Source of the DNA: Eubacteriales bacterium
Lineage (GTDB): Bacteria > Bacillota > Clostridia > Peptostreptococcales > Anaerovoracaceae
Reading direction: 5' to 3'
Assembly: GCA_029098205.1 (NCBI GenBank)
Contig: JAQXNW010000160.1
Span: forward strand, 1-36,718
Length of the DNA: 36,718 bases
Under the pieces are notes generated by a model. The model was given only the letters and a program-made list of their open reading frames with translations. It made no database searches and was not told where the DNA came from. Positions 1-8,995 of this stretch are shown here, in pieces. Both the position numbers and the translations under genes were made by a program. The first letter of the stretch is position 1. Every line of letters starts with the position of its first letter.

Positions 1-1043
1 CGGAGCTGCTCCAGAAGAAGCTGAAGAACCCGCTTTGCGTCACCGATGACATGATGGTCGGTATGCACGTTCTTATCAATCTCCGCACGGTCAATATCAA
101 TATGAACCACCTTCGCCTGACTCGCAAAACTGTTCACATCGAGCGTCACACGCTCATTAAAGCGCGTTCCAATACCGATCAGAAGATCGCAATGCGCTAC
201 CGCGTTGTTCGATGCCTGCGAACCATGCATGCCGATCATTCCGGTCGAAAGATCATCGGCGCCATAGATTCCGCCGCCTCCCATGACGGTGATCGCAGAC
301 GGAGCGTCAATTTTCCGCATAAAAGTTCTGTATTCTTCATGCGCCCGGCTCCGGATCACACCGCCGCCGCAGATCAGCATCGGCCTCTCGGAGTGCTTTA
401 TCATTTCAGCCAGCTTATCAATGTCTTCCAGATTCGGCTCCGGCGTCTTGAGCTGGCTGGTCCTGGCCCGCGCCATAAGCTCCTTCAGGAAACCCTCTTC
501 CGCATGTTTCTCTTTCGGAAGATATTCATAATCCGCTTCCTGGCCGGTCACATTCGTCAGAATATCAATGAGAACCGGACCCGGCCGCCCGGACCTTGCC
601 ATTCCGAACGCGGCGCGCACCGTATCCGCAAGCTTTTCCGGATCATCGACGAGGAAGGTCGCTTTTGTGATCGGCATCGCGATTCCAGTGATATCGCACT
701 CCTGAAACGCGTCCCGGCCGATCAGATTTTCGCTCACATTGCATGTGATAAAGACTACCGGCGATGAATCCATATACGCCGTTGCGATGCCTGTCACCAG
801 ATTCGTGGCTCCCGGTCCGCTTGTCGCGAAGCATACGCCGACTCTTCCGGTGGAACGGGCATACCCGTCCGCGGCATGCGCCGCACCCTGCTCGTGCGAA
901 GTGAGAATATGGCGGATTTTCCCTTTATATCTGGTCAAAGCATCGTAGATGTTGATGATGGTCCCTCCCGGGAAACCGAACACCGTATCGACACCTTGCT
1001 CCAGCAGGCATTCCATCAGGATGTTTGCTCCTGTCATCTTCAT
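1..1043 (-). CDS. ilvB: Acetolactate synthase large subunit (N-terminal part; runs off window start)
   Basis: Reverse-strand translation from ATG at 1043 reads MKMTGANILMECLLEQGVDTVFGFPGGTIINIYDAL...SHEQGAAHAADGYARSTGRVGVCFATSGPGATNLVTGIATAYMDSSPVV; typical ThDP-enzyme N-terminus; frame stays open to position 1; SD-like AAAGGAAAAGG upstream. Confidence 0.93.
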   Translation of the reverse strand, partial: MKMTGANILMECLLEQGVDTVFGFPGGTIINIYDALTRYKGKIRHILTSHEQGAAHAADGYARSTGRVGVCFATSGPGATNLVTGIATAYMDSSPVVFITCNVSENLIGRDAFQECDITGIAMPITKATFLVDDPEKLADTVRAAFGMARSGRPGPVLIDILTNVTGQEADYEYLPKEKHAEEGFLKELMARARTSQLKTPEPNLEDIDKLAEMIKHSERPMLICGGGVIRSRAHEEYRTFMRKIDAPSAITVMGGGGIYGADDLSTGMIGMHGSQASNNAVAHCDLLIGIGTRFNERVTLDVNSFASQAKVVHIDIDRAEIDKNVHTDHHVIGDAKRVLQLLLEQL

Positions 1044-1145
1044 TTGATTTCCTTTTCCTTTCTTTATTTATATATAATAACCGGGGGCGGCCTTCCGCGC
1101 CCGCTAGAAAGCGCCCTGTCACTTCGAATCACTAGCTTACGAAAT

Positions 1146-1520
1146 TCAGGCCTCCGAATCTCTGTCCTCCGACTCGCTGCCTTCCGAATCCATATCGTCT
1201 GAATCCGGTCCGGACTCTCTCCCGAAGCGAAGATACTCGCTGTACTTATGATTATAGTACTCCGACATCTTCCGCTCCATCCAGGCGTCCCGCTCCGCGC
1301 AGATCGCTAGCATCTCATCCGCGATTTCCTCTTCGGAATTCGGCTTCGCACTCCGAAGATACCGGATCATCCGAAGAAGCGTACTCTCCGTGCCTAAGCT
1401 CTCCGCCAGCACCGTACCGAATTCAGAAGGATATCCTAACCTCCGGACGCACTCTGTCAATTTCTCCGCCAGACGTTCTATCCGATCTGCCATCCTGCTC
1501 CTCCGGAATTTATTCTGCAC
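1146..1520 (-). CDS. Hypothetical protein, helical, acidic Ser/Asp/Glu-rich C-terminus
   Basis: 124-aa ORF on the same strand as its neighbours; no recognised family. Confidence 0.55.
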   Translation of the reverse strand: MQNKFRRSRMADRIERLAEKLTECVRRLGYPSEFGTVLAESLGTESTLLRMIRYLRSAKPNSEEEIADEMLAICAERDAWMERKMSEYYNHKYSEYLRFGRESGPDSDDMDSEGSESEDRDSEA

Positions 1521-1547
1521 TTACGTCTGATTCGCATTCCCGTTCGT

Positions 1548-2537
1548 TTATTCCGCCAGCTTCTTTGCCTGCCGGATCGAAATTTCGCCGCGTTCACAGC
1601 GGTTCCCCCAGGCGTCGATCAGATCTCCATCCCGATAGACACAGATGATCTCACAGTTGTTCGGACACCGTCCGCAGAGAACCTCCCTCGTCGCAAATTC
1701 CATATCTTCGATCCGGAACGAGAACCGGGCACGCTTCGGATTTCTTCTCGCAAGAATCGCCGCGCCGATCGCGCCCATCAGATGTCCGTTCTCATCTACG
1801 ATAATCGGACAACCTATCTGATTTTCGAACGCCTTCACAACGCCCACATTCTTGGAAACGCCGCCCTGAAATACGACCGGCGAAAGAATCTTCTTTCCTT
1901 TGCCGACATTATTCAGATAGTTTCCGGCGACGGCCTGACAAAGACCCGCGACAATATCCTCTTTCGTATGCCCGACCTGGATTTAATGCACAAGATCCGA
2001 CTCCGCGAATACGGTGCAACGCGCCGCGATCGCTGTCGGATGTTCTGACTTCAAAGCGATTTCACCCATCTCTTCCACCGGAATACCAAGACGGCGTGAC
2101 TGCGACGAAAGAAACGAACCCGTCCCCGCCGCGCAAAGCGTATTCATCGCGTAATCCACTGCGATTCCGTTCTCCACAAGAATAATCTTCGAATCCTGCC
2201 CGCCGATTTCCAGAATCGTCCGGACATCCGGATGAAAAGTCGTCGTTCCCACCGCATGCGCGGTGATTTCATTTTTCACAACCGTCGCGCCAAGAACCGT
2301 TCCGACTAGCTTCCTTGCCGATCCCGTCGTTCCGGTCGCGACAATATCATACCGATCCGAATCAAACTGCTCCTCCAATAGCTTTACAAGCTTCTTCACC
2401 GCACCGATCGGATTCCCTTCCGTCCAGATATAGCTGCTGGCCAGAATTCTGTTTTCCTTATCGATAATCACACCCTTCGTCGAAATAGATCCCACATCGA
2501 CGCCCAGGTATACATACTCCTTCTTATCTTCGCTCAT
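1548..2537 (-). pseudogene. BadF/BadG/BcrA/BcrD-type ATPase (2-hydroxyacyl-CoA dehydratase activator) interrupted by an in-frame TAA
   Basis: ORF 1983..2537 has YLGVDVGSISTKGVIID and CTVFAESDLVH then TAA (1983-1985); the same frame continues IQVGHTKEDIVAGLCQAVAGNYLNNVGKGKKILSPVVFQGGVSKNVGVVKAFENQ...GAIGAAILA to 1548. Confidence 0.85.
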
Positions 2538-2551
2538 CGTCCAAGTCCCCG

Positions 2552-3634
2552 CTATTTCATTTGCTTACGCATTTCAATCATATCATAAAACGCTTCAATT
2601 CTAGTAAGAAGTCCCGCATTTGCGGTCTGCGCATCGTACGTAAGATACAGAATCGGAATCTTTTCCTCCTCTCCGATTCTCTGAAGCACGGGCATCACAT
2701 CGATTTCCGGCGTGCATCCGGCTGATTTCAGATGAATAATCCCGTCAAAGCCTTTCCTCGCATACTCCCTGGCCTGCCAGATATTCGCGGTCGATGTCGG
2801 CCCCATTTCATAACGGCAGAGATCCCGGATCCGGACGTTGAGATTTTTTTCGCCCGGATAATGAAGATTCCGGTGGCTAAGGTTCATCCACCGATGCACC
2901 TCAACACCCATATCCGCCAGCGTCTGCTCCAGATCGAGATTCGAAAAATCATCCATGATTGTGAAATATTCACCGACCAGACCGACACGAAGCGGCGAAA
3001 TTCCTTTGTCAACGGGAATATTCCGGAAAGCGTTCAGGCATCTCCGGTATCCCTCCTGAATCGCCCGCATGCTCCTGGCATGGCTCATATCCGAATAAAA
3101 GCGGTTGAGCGCCTTCTTATATGCGCCTTTCTCGGTCTCAAATCCGCAGTTCTGATAATACAGATCCTCGATCTCATCGATATATTCCACCATCTTCAGC
3201 GCATTCATTCCCGCCTTCCCGGCACGGACCGGCCGGATATCCGGGCAAAGCCTCTTCAGCGCTTTCAGATAATCCTTGTTTTTTCCGGTTGTATATTCCG
3301 CGAAATTCACATAATCGAACTCATACCCCAGATCCTTCAGAATCTGCTGCGCGAGCTCTCCGTAATAGCCGAGCCTGCAGTAGCCCATCGACATCATCAG
3401 TGTATCCGCACCTGCCTCGAGAGACTCAATCATGCTCCCGAGAATCGTCTTGAACGGAGTGCATACCATATCCGGCGCATATTTCGCACCCAGCTCCATC
3501 GTCCGCCTCGTGAGCCGGGGCTGCATTACGTATTCCTGCTCCAGTCCGACTTCTACGAAGTACTGGATGACATAATTGTATCTCGCAATCATCGGGAACG
3601 AAATTTTCTTCTTTGCCTTCGATTCTTTCGCCAT
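2552..3634 (-). CDS. Acyl-CoA dehydratase activase-related protein (DUF2229/HgdB-like)
   Basis: 360 aa; MVCTPFKTILGSMIESLEAGADTLMM, HLKSAGCTPEIDVMPVLQRI, YLTYDAQTANAGLLTRIEAFYDMI motifs. Confidence 0.8.
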   Translation of the reverse strand: MAKESKAKKKISFPMIARYNYVIQYFVEVGLEQEYVMQPRLTRRTMELGAKYAPDMVCTPFKTILGSMIESLEAGADTLMMSMGYCRLGYYGELAQQILKDLGYEFDYVNFAEYTTGKNKDYLKALKRLCPDIRPVRAGKAGMNALKMVEYIDEIEDLYYQNCGFETEKGAYKKALNRFYSDMSHARSMRAIQEGYRRCLNAFRNIPVDKGISPLRVGLVGEYFTIMDDFSNLDLEQTLADMGVEVHRWMNLSHRNLHYPGEKNLNVRIRDLCRYEMGPTSTANIWQAREYARKGFDGIIHLKSAGCTPEIDVMPVLQRIGEEEKIPILYLTYDAQTANAGLLTRIEAFYDMIEMRKQMK

Positions 3635-4686
3635 CAGGCTTCCGCCCCCTCTCCCTGCGTCTTTCCGGCATCCATCGCTTCAATCAGCTCTTCTTCCTTT
3701 TCACGGCTGAGTTCCTGGCCGGATGCGCCGCGGTTCATCCTAAGAATATCGATGAAGCTTTCCAGTCTCGTCTCCACACCGGCGGTTCCGGTCTGCGCGT
3801 CCAGCGTCAGCTGAAGAATCGGAATCCGTGTTCCCTCTGCCTTACGGACAATCATATCGTCTACCATGGAATCGAGAGCGCATGGATATGCGGAAAGAAG
3901 GATGATTCCATCGATCTGCTTCATATGCATGGCGATGCCGCCGGCAATTTCTCTGGAAAAATCCCATTTCAAAGTCGGAGAGATTTCATTCGCTCTCTCT
4001 CTTGCTTTCTTCCGATCGACGAAATCCGCCCGGATCGGGATGACATTCATCTTCTTCAACATGTCAATCACCGGTTTTCCGATATAGTCATCCTCCGCAA
4101 TATAGCTGTGCGCGCCGACGGCGACCCGAAGACCGTTTCTCCGGTAAAGCGCTTCCGCCGCTTTCACCTTCGACGCGAACTCCCGGTCCGCGGCTTTCCG
4201 TCCCGCACGGTACGCATTCTTCCCTTCCCTCGCGCTGAATCCCAGTTCCCTTGCCATCAGGATCATCGCAGATTCCTCGTCCTTCTTTCCCTGTACGTTG
4301 ACATTATAGGAGAGGATCTGAATATTTTCATTCCGGAAAACATTCCGGGCAATATCCGGAAGTCCTTCGAACGAGGTGCAGTACACTCTCCGGATTCCGA
4401 AGTCCACAACCCTGGGGATCAGAATATAGTCACATTTTCCGATCAGCGATTTCACATGTCCCAGATAAATTTTCATTGCAAGACACATCTCATCAATCGC
4501 GGCCTTCATCCCATCTTCCTCAATTTTACGATTCGTCGGCTGACTGATCACCAGATGTACGCCCAGCGTACGGAAATATTCACGCCAAAGCGTCCCGTTT
4601 CGATAATACAAAAATGCCCGCGGAATTCCTACCGTAATCGGTTCTTTTTCCTGTGCCTGCTTTCGGGCATAATCTTTCAGCGCCAT
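3634..4686 (-). CDS. Acyl-CoA dehydratase activase-related protein (DUF2229-like)
   Basis: 350 aa; VGIPRAFLYYRNGTLWREYFRTLGVHLVISQPTNRKI, SAYPCALDSMVDDMIVRK, LTLDAQTGTAGVETRLESFIDIL; stop/start overlap (ATGA) with the next gene. Confidence 0.82.
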   Translation of the reverse strand: MALKDYARKQAQEKEPITVGIPRAFLYYRNGTLWREYFRTLGVHLVISQPTNRKIEEDGMKAAIDEMCLAMKIYLGHVKSLIGKCDYILIPRVVDFGIRRVYCTSFEGLPDIARNVFRNENIQILSYNVNVQGKKDEESAMILMARELGFSAREGKNAYRAGRKAADREFASKVKAAEALYRRNGLRVAVGAHSYIAEDDYIGKPVIDMLKKMNVIPIRADFVDRKKARERANEISPTLKWDFSREIAGGIAMHMKQIDGIILLSAYPCALDSMVDDMIVRKAEGTRIPILQLTLDAQTGTAGVETRLESFIDILRMNRGASGQELSREKEEELIEAMDAGKTQGEGAEA

Positions 4687-4998
4687 GATTCCTCCTGATG
4701 TCCGCTCCGAAAGGTTCCTCCCGGCGCGGCTTTTACTGAAGCTGTAATAGTCTTATTTTACTTCAAATATTAGAAATTGAAAACGCACACTTTCAAAAAT
4801 ATGTCTGTATTTCACGTGCGGGCTGTATTTTTTTGCATTCCTTTCGGACAGCCGGCATTGCGTCAAAGATCAGCTCCTTTTTTGCTCTTTTTTCGCAAAA
4901 TGATTCAAAATAGTGTAAAATAAAAGCGATTGTTAACATATATCCATGAAGAAGCTTTTTCTCTCCGCTTCTTCAAAAAGAAAGAAGGAACGCCGGTA

Positions 4999-5598
4999 AT
5001 GGACATCCAGCGGAAAGCTTTGATTCTAAACAGCTGCATCCGTGAAAACAGCAATACGGAAGCTCTCCTCGGAGTATTCCGGGATGAATTTTCCAGGCTT
5101 ACCGGGAGCGTTCCCGATGAAATACGCCTCGCAGAAGCAGACATCGGTCCCTGCACCGCCTGCCGGTACTGCCAGCAGGACTGGTCAAAATACACCTGCT
5201 CGCAGCGGGACGATATGGACTGGATCTCCGGACGGATTCTGGATGCAGAGCTTCTGATCGCCGCATCCCCGATCCATTTCTGGTATGCCGCCCCTCCTCT
5301 TATGTCCGCCATGGACCGGCTGGCATATTCTATGGATATGTATTACGGCGGTGAAAAAGGCCCCGCTTTCCTGAAAGGGAAATCTCTCTGCGCTGTCACA
5401 AGCTGCGGATATCCGATATCAAAAGGATCGGATCTTTGGGAAGAAGGAATGAAACGCGCCGCGAAGCATATGAAAATGCGCTGGCTTGGAATCTTAGCCG
5501 AACGGCATATGGGATACGATGTCCCCTTCATGGATAAGAAGAAAGAAGAAGATGCGCGGGCCTTCGCACATGAAATTTTCCAAAAATGGAACGCATGA
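4999..5598 (+). CDS. Flavodoxin family / NADPH-dependent FMN reductase-like protein
   Basis: LILNSCIRENSNTEALL..., GPCTACRYCQ, DAELLIAASPIHFWYAAPPLMSAMDRL; ATG at 4999 after GAAGGAA; the longer ORF starting at 4930 lacks support. Confidence 0.8.
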   Translation: MDIQRKALILNSCIRENSNTEALLGVFRDEFSRLTGSVPDEIRLAEADIGPCTACRYCQQDWSKYTCSQRDDMDWISGRILDAELLIAASPIHFWYAAPPLMSAMDRLAYSMDMYYGGEKGPAFLKGKSLCAVTSCGYPISKGSDLWEEGMKRAAKHMKMRWLGILAERHMGYDVPFMDKKKEEDARAFAHEIFQKWNA

Positions 5599-5657
5599 GC
5601 CCCGTTTTCGGTGCGCCTCTTCATGCAGGCAAGGCAAGTTAAAGAAAGGACCCACTT

Positions 5658-6266
5658 ATGGCAGAGGAAAAAACCAGATCCAATCAAACCACCATCCCCG
5701 GCTTTTTTGTAAAAGCCGATTTTCGTACGCTCGGCGCATCCGCCGTTCTGATCATCGGATGGCTTCTTATTTTTCTTTTGATTCTCCGAACGCCAAATCT
5801 CAGCAAGCAGCTGCAGGATATGAAAACGCTGATCGGGTTCAGCGCCCTGACTGCCGTCGTAACGTTCTTTGTCATCTGGAATTTCCTGAGAACAGAGCGG
5901 ACCAGCCTGTTCATGGATGTCGACCATATGATTATCCACAGCTTTCCGGGTGTAACCGTCGATCTCCCTGTTTCAGAGATTAAAAAATGCCGCCTCGGAT
6001 TTAAGGAGCGCGGTCTTGTCACATCGAAAAACAGGACGAATGTCACGATCTATTGGAAGAAGCACAGCATGACATTCGGTCTTCATGAAAATACAAACGT
6101 GGACACCTTAGTTGAAGCTCTGGACGAATGCGGAGTTCCTTTCGAGGCAACCTGGGGCGGAAAGCCATCCGTCAGGCTCGACCAGCGCCTCGCGGAAGGC
6201 ACTCCGATTCTGGAGTTTCTTTATCAGGAAGACATGAAGGGAATGCAGAACGGCATTCACCTGTAA
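5658..6266 (+). CDS. Hypothetical membrane protein with two N-terminal TM helices
   Basis: 202 aa; two hydrophobic segments (LGASAVLIIGWLLIFLLIL; LIGFSALTAVVTFFVIWNFL) then a soluble domain; GAAAGGA upstream. Confidence 0.65.
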   Translation: MAEEKTRSNQTTIPGFFVKADFRTLGASAVLIIGWLLIFLLILRTPNLSKQLQDMKTLIGFSALTAVVTFFVIWNFLRTERTSLFMDVDHMIIHSFPGVTVDLPVSEIKKCRLGFKERGLVTSKNRTNVTIYWKKHSMTFGLHENTNVDTLVEALDECGVPFEATWGGKPSVRLDQRLAEGTPILEFLYQEDMKGMQNGIHL

Positions 6267-6334
6267 AATGTACCGGATGTGTCCGCCCTCTGTATTGCCC
6301 GGACTGTTTCCGTTTCTCAGAAAGGAGGCTTGCT

Positions 6335-6709
6335 ATGAAAAAAGAAGATGTTGTATTGCTGGATTCCATCGCGCATTCCGCGCCGGAGCACCGGGACCGG
6401 ATTATTGTCGGAGGCTCTCATGGAGGCCTTAATGTAGGTCAGGTTCTTCTGAACCGGGTGCATCCGAAATTCGCGGTTCTGAACGACGCCGGCATGGGGA
6501 AAAACGACGCCGCGATTCTCGGCGTAAAACTTCTGGGAGAAAACGGCATCGCCGCCGCGTCCGCAGACTGCATGACCGCGATGATCGGAAACGCGGACGA
6601 CACCTATGAAAACGGCGTTCTCTCTTTTGTAAACAGCGCCGCCGAAAAAATGGGAATTAAAGTCGGCATGAAGGTGAAAGAAGCCTGCGACATCGCTGAC
6701 CGCGCCTGA
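6335..6709 (+). CDS. Conserved-looking hypothetical protein (GGSHGG...NDAGMGKNDA motif)
   Basis: ATG at 6335 preceded by strong SD AAAGGAGG; MKKEDVVLLDSIAHSAPEHRDRIIVGGSHGGLNVGQVLL...; followed by a good terminator. Confidence 0.7.
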   Translation: MKKEDVVLLDSIAHSAPEHRDRIIVGGSHGGLNVGQVLLNRVHPKFAVLNDAGMGKNDAAILGVKLLGENGIAAASADCMTAMIGNADDTYENGVLSFVNSAAEKMGIKVGMKVKEACDIADRA

Positions 6710-6748
6710 CCGGCTCTCATCGGCCGCATCCGGCTTACCGACAGATTA

Positions 6749-7618
6749 TTATCGGCTGCATCCAGTTTTTTCGGATGCAGCTTTTTTTGCATATTCGATG
6801 AGCTTTCCGGCCGCAGCCCCAATCATGGCGCATCGACAGTCCGGGAAGACATGACTGGTCGGGAAGGTCTGATAAGAAGCCAGACCTTTTCCCTGCTCCT
6901 CGATCCGGTCATAGATATATTTTCCGTGGACATCCGCCGGAGCAACCGGATCCCGATCCCCGGTTATAATATGAATGTTCCGCTTCGCCAGATCCTCCGC
7001 CTTCGAGGAAACATCGAATTTTTCGTATTCCCTTTCCAGCTCCTGAAAGAATTCCTCTTTGTCCGCATTGACCCAAGGGAGATAGTCTTCGACCGTGCGG
7101 TAAAGCACCGCATGCTTATCCGGATCCTTAAGCGAAAGCTTGTACATTCTTCCGAAATCAAACGGCGCCGCAGCGACCGCGCCGCGGACAAAATCACAGT
7201 CCGCCGCCGTCTGAAGCGTGACAAAGCCGCCCAGACTTTGTCCGAAAAGAAGGATATTTTCACCGTCGATGCCGTATTTTTCCTGATTTTCCGGGTTCCG
7301 GCAGAATGCCAGCATCTCCTTCGCATCCCGAAGCACCCCCGACAAAGAATATTTCCCGCTTGACCCGAAGCATCCATGGTAATGATAGGATAGAACCGCG
7401 AATCCGATTCTCCGGAATGAATTCGCCGCGTCTTCCAGAGGATCCGTTCCCGGGAACCCATGATTGATTAGCACGAGCGGGTGCTTCCCACTTCCTCCCG
7501 GCGTCTGAAGGATCGTAAGCATCGTCCCCCGTTCACTCTCCAGCCTTAATTCTATGTCCTCCGGCGGCTCGTTCCAGTCAGCCGGGTGATCCCTGAATAA
7601 ATATTTCAAATCGAGCAT
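6749..7618 (-). CDS. Alpha/beta hydrolase
   Basis: 289 aa; VLINHGFPGTDP, LLFGQSLGGFVTLQ nucleophile elbow, ITGDRDPVAPADVHG, C-terminal TSHVF. Confidence 0.85.
   Translation of the reverse strand: MLDLKYLFRDHPADWNEPPEDIELRLESERGTMLTILQTPGGSGKHPLVLINHGFPGTDPLEDAANSFRRIGFAVLSYHYHGCFGSSGKYSLSGVLRDAKEMLAFCRNPENQEKYGIDGENILLFGQSLGGFVTLQTAADCDFVRGAVAAAPFDFGRMYKLSLKDPDKHAVLYRTVEDYLPWVNADKEEFFQELEREYEKFDVSSKAEDLAKRNIHIITGDRDPVAPADVHGKYIYDRIEEQGKGLASYQTFPTSHVFPDCRCAMIGAAAGKLIEYAKKAASEKTGCSR
6755..6788 (+). terminator. Rho-independent terminator of the 6335..6709 gene
   Basis: GCTGCATCC-AGTTTTTTC-GGATGCAGC followed by TTTTTTT. Confidence 0.8.
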
Positions 7619-7811
7619 ATCTCTTCCTCTCCAAATCTTGCGTTTCGAACAGCAAAGCCGCCCGAATGGCGCGAATTAATACCTATAGCATTACTAGGAT
7701 ATCACCGGAGAAGCCCGCTTTCAACGCCTGGAGAGATGAATCTGCTTTCTGCTGAAAATATTTATTTCTCTTCTTTGTTTTCCGCGATACAATGAATCTA
7801 GTTATTCTACT

Positions 7812-8505
7812 ATGAAGAAAGCAGAGAAAGAAAAAGCAAAGATTATGCGTGAAGAAGAATACGAACAGAATGAGTTTGAAGAAGATATTCCGGAAGAGCC
7901 GCTTCCGCGGGTTGACCTTGGGGACTTCTCCCATCTGATTATCCTGGATTTGGAATGGAACAGTCCGATGAACCGGTACCATAAGGAGCAGAACGGGATC
8001 CGTCTCCGTTCGGACATCATCCAGATCGGTGCGGTAAAAACCGATACGGATCTTCAGACCGTTTCTGAATTCAACGCATTAATCTATCCGGAGACCTACC
8101 GGAAAATGAATCGGAACATTACGGAAGTCACGGAGATCACAGACGAAATGCTGGACGGAAAGCCGCCTTTTACGGAGACGGCGCCGGAATTTCTGGACTG
8201 GTGTGGAGATAATTCCTCCTTGTTCACATGGAGCGCGAACGACATCAATGAATTAACGGAGAACATGATTTTCTACGGGTTCGAGGACGATGTTCCCCGC
8301 CTTCCCAGATGCTTCGACATGCAGCTGATGTTCGACGATCAGATCACGATGGAAGGACGCGATTTTTCACTCAGCTACCGCAATCTGGAAACTCGGAATC
8401 AAGCAAAGCGGAATCAGCCATGACGCTTTCAGCGACGCGATGAATACGCTCGCTGTGATGAAGCATCTTGATTTCTCGGATGGAATCGAATATTACGAAA
8501 TCTGA
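7812..8505 (+). pseudogene. DnaQ-like 3'-5' exonuclease with a probable +1 frameshift near 8379
   Basis: LIILDLEWNS, DIIQIGAVKTD, FTWSANDINEL; frame ends RNLETRNQAKRNQP* but the +1 frame supplies AIWKLGIKQSGISHDAFSDAMNTLAVMKHLDFSDGIEYYEI* including the expected HDAxxDA motif. Confidence 0.78.
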
Positions 8506-8690
8506 CCGATGGCCCGTTCCATGAGATCCAGACGCGGTCCAGCCGATTGGGCTGCCGCTCGTCCCGGCAAAAACAGGGCTGGACAGGAGCTTCAGGAACA
8601 CTTTTGGAGAAAGAACGTAAAAAAATAACCCATCTAATAGCCCATTTAAAAGTCAAAATGAGGTTATTTGAGGGTGATAATAACAGAAAT

Positions 8691-8743
8691 AAAAAAGACC
8701 GCTTGTCTCCAAGATTGAAAAATCAAGGGTTCAAGCGGTTTTT
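8691..8743. terminator. Probable bidirectional terminator between exonuclease and tRNA-Lys
   Basis: AAAAAAG-ACCGCTTG ... CAAGCGGT-TTTT; A/T runs on both sides. Confidence 0.65.
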
Positions 8744-8746
8744 CAT

Positions 8747-8822
8747 TGGTGCGCCATCAGGGGTTCGAACCCTGGACACCCTGATTAAGAGTCAGGTGCT
8801 CTGCCAGCTGAGCTAATGGCGC
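8747..8822 (-). tRNA. tRNA-Lys (anticodon CTT), encoded CCA
   Basis: Reverse complement GCGCCATTAGCTCAGCTGGCAGAGCACCTGACTCTTAATCAGGGTGTCCAGGGTTCGAACCCCTGATGGCGCACCA; full cloverleaf, 76 nt. Confidence 0.96.
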
Positions 8823-8995
8823 ATTCCTAACGAACAGATGTTATTTTATCATTTTGATGAATGTCTGTCAACACAAATTTTCGATTTCTTTCGATTTCCT
8901 GTTCAAGGAAAAAACGAAGGGCAGAACAGCCGTCCACCCCTCATCACTCCCATACTGCTTCTTTTTCTTATTCGCAGGTTCTTCTGCGCAGTGGA

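Noticed and set aside
2732-4698. Long plus-strand ORFs (360 and 361 aa) opposite the activase genes
   Set aside because: Antisense shadow ORFs; the minus-strand proteins carry recognisable motifs and the plus ORFs are Arg/His/Ile-rich with no family features.
8505-8690. Exonuclease-tRNA intergenic region as an integration remnant
   Set aside because: No integrase and no convincing duplicated tRNA 3' end was found in the window.
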